Source: Haloferacaceae archaeon
GTDB lineage: Archaea > Halobacteriota > Halobacteria > Halobacteriales > Haloferacaceae
Direction of reading: 5' to 3'
Assembly: GCA_018609965.1 (NCBI GenBank)
Contig: JAHENP010000223.1
Coordinates: 1 to 15,540, forward strand
Length of the DNA: 15,540 nucleotides
Numbering within the stretch: position 1 is the first letter of the stretch; every line of letters starts with the position of its first letter. Positions 1 through 5,509 of the stretch are shown one piece after another. Made by a program: the position numbers and the translations under genes. A model generated the notes under the pieces. That model worked only from the letters and a program-made list of their open reading frames with translations. It did no database searches and was not told where the DNA came from.

Positions 1-276
1 GAGTTCCAGTCAGTGACGGAGACGTTCGGTGTCGTGTTGGTCGACTTCTACGCAGACTGGTGTGGACCGTGCAAGCAGATGGAGCCGATGGTGGAGCGCG
101 TCGCGCGAGAGACGGACGCCGCCGTCGCGAAGGTGAACATCGACGACCACCGGGGGCTCGCACAGCAGTATCAGGTTCGGGGCGTCCCGACGGTAGTGGT
201 GTTCACCGACGGTGAGCCGGCAGATCGGGCGGTCGGACTCCAGACTGCTGATCAGCTCGCCGCACTCGTCGATTAA
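1..276 (+). CDS. Thioredoxin (5' end outside the window)
   Basis: Thiol-disulfide oxidoreductase, cytosolic. The redox centre WCGPC is visible at bases 58-72, preceded by VDFYAD and followed by the family's cis-proline segment VRGVPTVVVF and a final strand and helix. The frame is open to base 1 (EFQSV before a GTG at 13). Thioredoxins normally have about 20 further residues before the VDFYAD strand, so the GTG at 13 is probably internal and the true start lies upstream of the window. The stop is TAA at 274-276. A 107-nt gap without an evident TATA box separates it from the permease gene, so the two may be cotranscribed. In this sulfur-gene setting it could supply electrons to reduce persulfides or disulfides; that role is inference. 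The family call is very secure. Confidence 0.93.
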   Translation, partial: EFQSVTETFGVVLVDFYADWCGPCKQMEPMVERVARETDAAVAKVNIDDHRGLAQQYQVRGVPTVVVFTDGEPADRAVGLQTADQLAALVD

Positions 277-383
277 CACAGCTGAGCCGCCGGTATCTGC
301 CGGCACTGTCGGCTGTCCGGCGCCGTCACGTCCCGTTGCTCGACTGACGACCGGCCGGCGTCGCCGGCCACACTCCACACACC

Positions 384-1388
384 GTGATTCGAACGTTCCT
401 CTCGGGGATCAAGTCGAACTTGATCTACGTCGTGATCGCATCGCTCGTCGTCGGCTTGGCGTTCGGCCAGATCGCCGCGTCGGAGACGAAACAGCTGCTG
501 CAGGGTCTCGTCGTCCCGATCTTGTTCCTGATGATCTACCCGATGATGATCAACATCGATCTTCGGGAGATTCTCAACGTCCGAGGCCACCTGCGACCCG
601 TCGGGCTGAGTCTGGTCGTCAACTTCGGCGTCGCGCCGTTGGTCGCGGTCGTGCTCGCTCGGAGTTTCTTCGGCGGCAACGTGAACTACGCGGTCGGGCT
701 CTACTTCGTCGCGTTGATCCCCACCTCGGGGATGACGGCCGCCTGGACCGGGCTCGCGGACGGGGACTTGGAGTCCGCGCTCGTCGCGATGGCGGTGAAC
801 CTGTTGGCGGCCGTGGCAGTTCTCCCGCCGTATCTCTCCGTGTTGATGCCCGGGAGCGTCGCCTTCGAGCCGACGGCGTTGTACCGACAGCTCGCGCAGG
901 TGATCGTGGCGCCGATGATCGCCGGGAACCTCACCCGACGGCTCCTACTCCGGTGGTACGGGCCTGAGGGGTTCAAGCGGCTGAAGCCGACGTTCGGCGG
1001 GCTGTCGTCGTTCGGCGTGATGCTGATCGTCTTCGTCGCGATGGCGATGCGGTCGACGTCCATTCTCGCGGACCCGGTCGCGTCCGCCGGGACAATCGTT
1101 CCGCTCGTGGCGTTCTACGCGGTGATTCTCGCTATCGCGGCGGGGCTGGGACGACTGTTTCTCGACACTGCACGAAGCGTGGCGCTCGTGTACGCTACCA
1201 GCATGCGGAACCTCTCGATTGCGGTCGCGATCGTCGTCGCGCCCGGCTTCCCGCCCGCAGAGGCCGTGTTGCCGATTGCGCTCGCGTACGTCGTCCAACC
1301 GCCGCTGGGGGCGGTGTACATGCACTACCGACGTGACGTGGTCGGGGCGGGTCGCTCGATCCGAGAGGCTGCCGCAGAACTCGTCTGA
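384..1388 (+). CDS. ACR3/bile-acid-symporter-like permease, cysteine-free
   Basis: Integral membrane protein of 334 residues with about ten hydrophobic segments, of the ACR3/BASS transporter superfamily. The stretch PTSGMTAAW at residues 113-121, followed by LADGDLESALVAMAVN, lines up with the ACR3 signature around its essential cysteine (typically PCTAMVLVW). Here that cysteine position is Thr114, and the whole protein has no cysteine. Known ACR3 arsenite exporters need that residue, so arsenite efflux is doubtful. A different anion, perhaps a sulfur oxyanion given the neighbours, or a Na+-coupled solute is possible. A GTG start at 384 is chosen because the hydrophobic N-terminus begins just after it. 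No promoter is evident in the 107-nt gap after thioredoxin. The superfamily is clear; the substrate is unknown. Confidence 0.8.
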   Translation: MIRTFLSGIKSNLIYVVIASLVVGLAFGQIAASETKQLLQGLVVPILFLMIYPMMINIDLREILNVRGHLRPVGLSLVVNFGVAPLVAVVLARSFFGGNVNYAVGLYFVALIPTSGMTAAWTGLADGDLESALVAMAVNLLAAVAVLPPYLSVLMPGSVAFEPTALYRQLAQVIVAPMIAGNLTRRLLLRWYGPEGFKRLKPTFGGLSSFGVMLIVFVAMAMRSTSILADPVASAGTIVPLVAFYAVILAIAAGLGRLFLDTARSVALVYATSMRNLSIAVAIVVAPGFPPAEAVLPIALAYVVQPPLGAVYMHYRRDVVGAGRSIREAAAELV

Positions 1389-1412
1389 ACGCCAGAGAGA
1401 GTCCGTTGTACA

Positions 1413-1438
1413 GAAGTGCATGTAGTGGACAATTTTAT
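1413..1438 (+). promoter_or_regulatory. Promoter of the aminotransferase gene with shared palindrome (site A)
   Basis: GAAGTGC-N9-ACAATTT at 1413-1435 matches the window-wide palindrome GWATTGT-N9-ACAATWC at 11 of 14 positions. It overlaps a TATA-like TTTTAT at 1433-1438, which lies 26-31 nt before the GTG at 1464. The palindrome centre is 40 bp upstream of that GTG. Confidence 0.55.
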
Positions 1439-1463
1439 CAGGATAGGTCACCACATCACAGAC

Positions 1464-2609
1464 GTGAACACACCAGCGCGGAGGGCGGTGAGCGGACTCA
1501 CGCCGATGGAGCTTCGTGCGGACGTGCCGGCGCTCGACGAGGATGCGTACTTCAACTACGGCGCGCACGGGCCGAGCCCACGGTACGTCGTCGAACGGGC
1601 GGAGTCGTTTCTCGCCGATCACGAGTTCACCGTGCCGGCGACGGGCGACCCGTACCAGCACGCGTTCGACACGTACGACGAGGTGCGCGAGCGGGTCGCC
1701 CGGTTCGTGAACGCCGCACCCGCGGAAATCGCGCTGACGGAGTCGACGACCGCGGGGATCAACGCGGTCGCGGACGGGATCAGTTGGGACGACGGTGACG
1801 TGGTCGTCAGGACCGACCTCGAACACCCCGCCGGAACGCTTCCGTGGCGGCGGCTGGAGCGGGCGGGTGTCGAGGTCAGAACCGTCCCGACGGAAGGGGG
1901 TCGGATCGACCGCGACGCGTTCGTCGACGCGGTCAGGGACGCGAAGTTGGCGTGTTTTAGCGCGATCACGTGGACTCACGGCACACGGCTCCCGGTCGCC
2001 GAGTTGGTCGAGATCGCACACGACGCCGGGGCGCTCGCACTCGTCGACGCCGTGCAGGTGCCCGGACAGGCCGAGTTGGATGTCGACGCCTGGGGCGCCG
2101 ACGCGGTCGCCGCGGCAGGACACAAGTGGCTTCTCGGGCTCTGGGGCGGCGGGTTCCTCTACGTCGACCGCGCGGTCGCGAGCGAACTCACACCCAGACG
2201 GGTTGGCTACCGGAGCGTCGACGACCCGAGCGACCCGGCGGTGTCGTTCGCCCCGGGCGCCGAGCGGTTCGAGGTCGGCTCGGCGAACCCGGCGCCACAC
2301 GTCGCGCTGTCGGAGGCGATGGACACGGTTCGTGCGGTCGGGATCACGACGATCCGCGACCGGATCGCGGCGCTGACCGAACGGTTCACCGATGCGGTGC
2401 CAGAGAAACGACTGCTGACGCCGACGCCAGCGGACTCCGGGCTCGTCACCGTCGACGCCCGCGATCCGCAGACGACGGTCGAACGCCTCGCAGGCGACGG
2501 GATCACCGTCCGGTCGCTGTCGGACCCCGACGCAGTGCGAGTGTCGATTCACGCCGTCAACACGGCCGAGGAGGTCAACAGACTCGCCGACGCGCTCGTC
2601 GAGTCGTGA
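1464..2609 (+). CDS. Class V aminotransferase (cysteine-desulfurase fold, no catalytic Cys)
   Basis: PLP-dependent enzyme of 381 residues in the class V aminotransferase/SufS-like family. The N-terminus contains YFNYGAHGPSP, the middle has DAVQVPGQ (PLP-binding Asp, about residue 195), and the Schiff-base lysine is in AAGHKWLLG (about residue 221). RFEVGSANPAP follows. Cysteine desulfurases need a cysteine on a C-terminal loop. The only cysteine here (in LACFSAITW, about residue 164) is upstream of the PLP lysine, so desulfurase activity is unlikely. A lyase, epimerase or aminotransferase reaction is more likely; the substrate is unknown. The GTG at 1464 is chosen because a TATA-like box lies 26-31 nt upstream, which fits a leaderless transcript. 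An ATG at 1506 is the main alternative. The gene has its own promoter carrying site A. Confidence 0.85.
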   Translation: MNTPARRAVSGLTPMELRADVPALDEDAYFNYGAHGPSPRYVVERAESFLADHEFTVPATGDPYQHAFDTYDEVRERVARFVNAAPAEIALTESTTAGINAVADGISWDDGDVVVRTDLEHPAGTLPWRRLERAGVEVRTVPTEGGRIDRDAFVDAVRDAKLACFSAITWTHGTRLPVAELVEIAHDAGALALVDAVQVPGQAELDVDAWGADAVAAAGHKWLLGLWGGGFLYVDRAVASELTPRRVGYRSVDDPSDPAVSFAPGAERFEVGSANPAPHVALSEAMDTVRAVGITTIRDRIAALTERFTDAVPEKRLLTPTPADSGLVTVDARDPQTTVERLAGDGITVRSLSDPDAVRVSIHAVNTAEEVNRLADALVES

Positions 2610-2669
2610 CTGTGTCGGCAACCGTCGAGTGACCCCCAGCCGGGCAGTTGCGGCGGCGTTCACACTGCG

Positions 2670-2699
2670 TAGTTGTTCACAAAACGCACAACACTTTTG
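2670..2699 (+). promoter_or_regulatory. Promoter of the winged-helix regulator gene with variant palindrome (site B)
   Basis: TAGTTGT-N11-ACAACAC at 2670-2694 is an inverted repeat (GTTGT with ACAAC) that resembles the shared motif but has an 11-nt spacer instead of 9. It abuts a TATA-like CTTTTG at 2694-2699, 25-30 nt before the ATG at 2724. Its centre is 42 bp upstream of that ATG. The inner segment AAACGCACAACAC resembles AAACCCACAATAC in the tusA promoter. Confidence 0.45.
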
Positions 2700-2723
2700 C
2701 CAGCACGAGACGTACAGTCGTGT

Positions 2724-3119
2724 ATGGCAAACTCCATCGACGGCTACCTCCAACAGGACATCGAGTGTGAGGGGTTGTTAGAGTGTTTCTACGGGTTGAA
2801 GGAGCTCGACCTGGTCGTGTTCGACGAACTGGCAGAGGCTGAGGAGGCGTTGACGGTCGACGAGGTCGCCGAGCGGGTCGACCGAGAGCGGTCGACGGCA
2901 TACCGGTCGGTGCGACGGCTCGTCGACACCGGGTTCGTGGAGCGGGAACAGATCAACTACGACCAGGGCGGCTACTACCACGTGTTCACGCTGACCGACC
3001 CGGACGAGGTCGCAGACGAACTCAACCGGATGCTCAACGACTGGTACGCGAAGATGGGGCAGTTGATCGACCAGTACCGCGAGGAGTACGACCAGCCGGC
3101 AGTCGCCGCGAACGGGTAG
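2724..3119 (+). CDS. Winged-helix (TrmB/ArsR-like) regulator with two N-terminal Cys
   Basis: Small DNA-binding protein of 131 residues. An N-terminal helix with DIECEGLLECFYGL carries Cys15 and Cys21, the only cysteines. A winged helix-turn-helix follows at about residues 30-92: LTVDEVAERVDRERSTAYRSVRRLVDTGFVERE, then a wing YDQGGYYHVFTLTD. The C-terminal helix (about 93-122) could dimerise. It has the length of a stand-alone TrmB-type winged-helix protein with no sugar-binding domain. A thiol-based TrmB-family regulator (OxsR) is known in Haloferax, so redox or persulfide sensing by Cys15/Cys21 is plausible but inferred. The ATG is placed 25-30 nt after a TATA-like box (leaderless). Its promoter has a variant of the palindrome seen elsewhere in the window, so autoregulation is possible. 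The HTH call is strong; the effector is unknown. Confidence 0.85.
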   Translation: MANSIDGYLQQDIECEGLLECFYGLKELDLVVFDELAEAEEALTVDEVAERVDRERSTAYRSVRRLVDTGFVEREQINYDQGGYYHVFTLTDPDEVADELNRMLNDWYAKMGQLIDQYREEYDQPAVAANG

Positions 3120-3121
3120 AT

Positions 3122-3203
3122 CGCTCCCGCCGACTGTCGAGTTACTGTCGTCCGCTCCCGCCGGTTGTCGGCCGTTACCGCCGCCCACTCCCGCCGGCCG
3201 TCG
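3122..3203. repeat. Three degenerate 18-bp direct repeats in a convergent gap
   Basis: Copies at 3122-3139, 3153-3170 and 3186-3203 follow CRCTCCCGCCGRNYGTCG closely (starts 31 and 33 bp apart). They fill the gap between the 3' ends of the converging regulator and amidotransferase genes. A looser fourth copy may continue near 3225. Function unknown; it could be simple duplication or a termination-associated element. Confidence 0.5.
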
Positions 3204-3226
3204 CCCAATTTATCAGCTGTCAGTCG

Positions 3227-3961
3227 TCACCGCCGACCGTCGGTCGTCCGTGGAGTCGGTTCACTCGCCGTCGGCTGGTGGTCGACGGCCAGATCACGGA
3301 AGTTGTCGAACAACCCCTTCGTCGCGTCGGCGGCCGCGACGGCCTCGTCGGTGATCGTCTCTCGGGCCGCCGCCAGCCGCTCGTCGGGCAGTTGTTTCCC
3401 GTCGATCACCCACGACGCCGTCTGGCGGTCGTACTCCGGGTGGAACTGGACGCCGTACGTCCGACCGACGCGGTAGGCCTGGACGCCGTAGGGGTTGCGC
3501 GCGAGCGTCGTCGCTCCCGGCGGGAGTTCTGCGACCCGGTCGGAGTGTGTCTCGAAGCTCGTGAGCGTCGCCGGCAGGCCGTCGAACAACGGGTCGTCGC
3601 CGAGCCGTTCGACAGACCGGTAGCCGAGTTCGTACTCCCCCATGTCGACGACGCGGCCACCTAGCGCCTGCGCGAAGAACTGGTGGCCCCAACAGACACC
3701 CAGTGCCGGCACGCCGGCCGCGTGGACGCGACGGCCCCAGTCGGTCAGCTCGTGAATCCAGTCGCGATCGTCGTAGACGGCAGTCTGGGAGCCGCTGACG
3801 ACCACACCGTCGAACGACCAACGGCGACTCGCTGGGGTCGGCGGGCGCTCCCCCGCGCTGGCTTCGAAGACGGTCGTCCCCGCGTCCAGTTCCCGCTGGA
3901 AGTTCTGTTGGGCCGGTGTGTCGCCGATCGACGCGTCGACGACTGCGATCTGTGCGGTCAC
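3227..3961 (-). CDS. Type 1 glutamine amidotransferase
   Basis: Stand-alone class I glutamine amidotransferase domain of 244 residues, resembling the glutaminase half of GMP synthase. The nucleophile elbow GVCWGHQFFAQALGG places Cys90, and VQFHPEYD places the catalytic His174 and Glu176, so the Cys-His-Glu triad is complete. The partner that would accept ammonia is not in the window. Proteins of this type are often annotated only as GMP synthase-like, and some hydrolyse gamma-glutamyl bonds instead. The GTG at 3961 is chosen because TATA-like AGTTATC (minus strand, about 3983-3990) lies 22-29 nt upstream; the reading frame extends to 4030 but lacks family similarity there. The promoter carries site C. 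Its connection to the sulfur genes is suggested only by the shared motif. Confidence 0.85.
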   Translation of the reverse strand: MTAQIAVVDASIGDTPAQQNFQRELDAGTTVFEASAGERPPTPASRRWSFDGVVVSGSQTAVYDDRDWIHELTDWGRRVHAAGVPALGVCWGHQFFAQALGGRVVDMGEYELGYRSVERLGDDPLFDGLPATLTSFETHSDRVAELPPGATTLARNPYGVQAYRVGRTYGVQFHPEYDRQTASWVIDGKQLPDERLAAARETITDEAVAAADATKGLFDNFRDLAVDHQPTASEPTPRTTDGRR

Positions 3962-3982
3962 AAACTCAGTAGTCGCTCGACA

Positions 3983-4012
3983 CCGATAACTATTGCTCGA
4001 AATACACAATTC
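3983..4012 (-). promoter_or_regulatory. Promoter of the amidotransferase gene with shared palindrome (site C)
   Basis: CTATTGC-N9-ACAATTC at 3990-4012 matches the palindrome at 12 of 14 positions with the standard 9-nt spacer. On the minus strand it abuts a TATA-like AGTTATC, and its centre is 40 bp upstream of the GTG at 3961. It lies between divergent genes and could also act on the gene at 4154. Confidence 0.55.
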
Positions 4013-4153
4013 TAGTGACTGTCCGACCACGCGTTACGGCGAACAGCCTACCGGTGAGAAACCGCCTAGTTCGCTTTCGGGTTCGTCGAACGATAAACCA
4101 GCAACAGTGTCCGGTAGTCGCGGGTTCAGGTGTCTGTGGGAGTATTGTTAGAT

Positions 4154-4375
4154 ATGGAAAAGAACGTAGGCGGTTCCGACGGGCTGGTCAGAGTGCTCGC
4201 GGGTGCGGTGTCGGGTGTGTTGTCGTTGGCCGTGTTGGGACAGATGGTCGCGTTGCCGGCCCTCGCCTCCCCGGTGTTGGGTGTGTTGGCGCTCCTGTTG
4301 CTGGTGACGGGAACGGTGAACGTCTGTCCGTTGTACAGCGCGCTCGGGGTCGGTACGCGCGGCAGCAGGCGCTGA
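4154..4375 (+). CDS. DUF2892 (YgaP-like) inner-membrane protein
   Basis: Small membrane protein of 73 residues. It begins MEKNVGGSDGLVRVLAGA, as DUF2892 proteins do, has two hydrophobic segments (about residues 15-33 and 38-56), and ends with the family's VCPLYSALG signature, including its single conserved cysteine. In E. coli YgaP the same module is fused to a rhodanese domain; here it stands alone near sulfur-transfer genes, so a membrane role in sulfane-sulfur handling is plausible. An in-frame GTG at 4130 is an alternative start, but the ATG gives the usual family N-terminus. A perfect palindrome half-site GTATTGT at 4142-4148 sits just before the ATG. A TATA-like GATAAAC near 4091-4097 would give a short untranslated leader. 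Confidence 0.8.
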   Translation: MEKNVGGSDGLVRVLAGAVSGVLSLAVLGQMVALPALASPVLGVLALLLLVTGTVNVCPLYSALGVGTRGSRR

Positions 4376-4498
4376 CCACGAATCTGTCGAGCGTCGTCGG
4401 GACGGTCAAACGGCTACGTCGGAAGCGTCGATTTAGTGATCGGGAGTTGGCGTGGGCCAACCGGTATTCTACGTCCGTGTAGCGCGTATGACCTGTGC

Positions 4499-5005
4499 AT
4501 GCCACCCGAGACGCAGCAGGACACGGCAGAGCAGTCCGAGGATGCAGACACAGACGAGCGTGCGGTCGTTCGTCTGCTCCGGTCGGCGTACCTCGAAGAG
4601 CTGGAAACGGTGATGAACTACCAGACGAACGCCATCGTTCTCGACGGCGTTCGTGCAGAGGAGATCAAGGAGAACCTCCGCGCGGACATCCAAGAGGAGC
4701 TGGGCCACGCGGAGGCGCTCGGAGAACGGCTCAAGCAGTTGGGTGAACGGCCGCCGGGGTCGGCGGAGTTCGACGCCGTCCAGGATTCACTCCAACCGCC
4801 GACAGATTCGACGGACGTACTGGCGGTGATCGACGGCGTACTCGACGCGGAGGGTGACGCAGTCTCCACGTACCGCGAGTTGGTTGAGGCGGCAGAGACA
4901 GCAGGCGATCCGGTGACTGAGGATCTCGCGGTCGAGATCCTCGCCGACGAGGAGGCACACCGGAGTGAGTTCCGTGGCTTCGCGAAGGAGTATCGGTCGG
5001 AGTAG
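4499..5005 (+). CDS. Ferritin-like diiron protein
   Basis: Acidic, mostly helical protein of 168 residues with a ferritin-like four-helix pattern: Glu in YLEELETVMNYQ (about residues 33-36), ExxH at Glu67-His70, Glu118 in DAEGDAVSTYREL, and a second ExxH at Glu151-His154. This is the full ligand set of a carboxylate-bridged diiron site, as in ferritins and rubrerythrins. No rubredoxin CxxC domain is present. The first 20 residues are a low-complexity acidic leader. It could store iron, or remove peroxide or oxygen. The ATG at 4499 is chosen over upstream codons because family similarity begins after it. It is followed by a hairpin and the converging cox genes. The link to sulfur metabolism is by proximity only. 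Confidence 0.82.
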   Translation: MPPETQQDTAEQSEDADTDERAVVRLLRSAYLEELETVMNYQTNAIVLDGVRAEEIKENLRADIQEELGHAEALGERLKQLGERPPGSAEFDAVQDSLQPPTDSTDVLAVIDGVLDAEGDAVSTYRELVEAAETAGDPVTEDLAVEILADEEAHRSEFRGFAKEYRSE

Positions 5006-5075
5006 TCGGGGCCACTGCCCCGTGTCGTCGGGCGACCGGCGCACGACAGAACGCGACTGAGACGCCGGGTGACAG

Positions 5076-5096
5076 AGGTCGCGGCTGTCGCGACCT
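5076..5096. terminator. Hairpin between converging genes, possible bidirectional terminator
   Basis: AGGTCGCG at 5076-5083 and CGCGACCT at 5089-5096 form a perfect 8-bp stem with a 5-nt loop. It lies between the stop of the ferritin-like gene (5005) and the stop of the oppositely oriented membrane gene (5103). No T-tract follows on either strand, so a terminator role is uncertain. Confidence 0.4.
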
Positions 5097-5102
5097 GTCC
5101 GT

Positions 5103-5507
5103 CTACTTCTGTGGCGACACCACTGCCGTCCGTCGGAGCGTGTCGTACCCAGCCCGGACAAGCAGCGCGACGGCAGCGACCGCAAACGCGAGTCCGCGCA
5201 CCCCGAGTGGATCGCCCACCGGTTGGACGACCCACAACAGACTCACAGCCACGACCGCGTACAACCCGGCGACGGCGGCGAGTCGCCGACCGCTGCCGCT
5301 GGCGTCGGCGAGCGAGGTCTCACCGAGCAGTTCGGCGACACTCCACCCGAACAACGAGAGACCCACCGCCGCGACGACGGGACGACCGAGCAGTACACCC
5401 ACCTCCGCGCCGGCGAAGCCGAATGCGACGAAGACGTGGTAGAGACTCGACTCGTGGCCGGGCGCGTGTGACCGCGTCGGCGTCCCGTCTGTAGTCGGTC
5501 GGGACAC
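5103..5507 (-). CDS. Small membrane protein of the cox cluster (DUF7541-like)
   Basis: Membrane protein of 134 residues with about four hydrophobic segments (approximately residues 24-41, 44-62, 74-94 and 102-118) after a hydrophilic N-terminus that contains SHAPGHESSLYHVF. It starts with GTG only 2 nt after the stop of the oxidase subunit I gene, which indicates cotranscription and coupling. Haloarchaeal genomes commonly carry such a protein after cytochrome oxidase subunit I, annotated only as 'cox cluster protein'. A role in oxidase assembly or stability is inferred from this position. No cofactor-binding motif is seen. Confidence 0.75.
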   Translation of the reverse strand: MSRPTTDGTPTRSHAPGHESSLYHVFVAFGFAGAEVGVLLGRPVVAAVGLSLFGWSVAELLGETSLADASGSGRRLAAVAGLYAVVAVSLLWVVQPVGDPLGVRGLAFAVAAVALLVRAGYDTLRRTAVVSPQK

Positions 5508-5509
5508 CG

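Noticed and set aside
945-2753. Very long open frame on the minus strand opposite the permease and aminotransferase genes
   Set aside because: Arg/Asp/Val-rich shadow frame with no family signature; GC-rich haloarchaeal genes routinely leave such antisense frames open, and the plus-strand genes here have clear motifs.
4051-4061. GGTGAGAAACC shared between 4051 and the tusA promoter at 10416
   Set aside because: The copy at 4051 lacks the adjoining CCACAATAC half-site, so it does not fit the palindrome; 11 identical bases alone may be chance.
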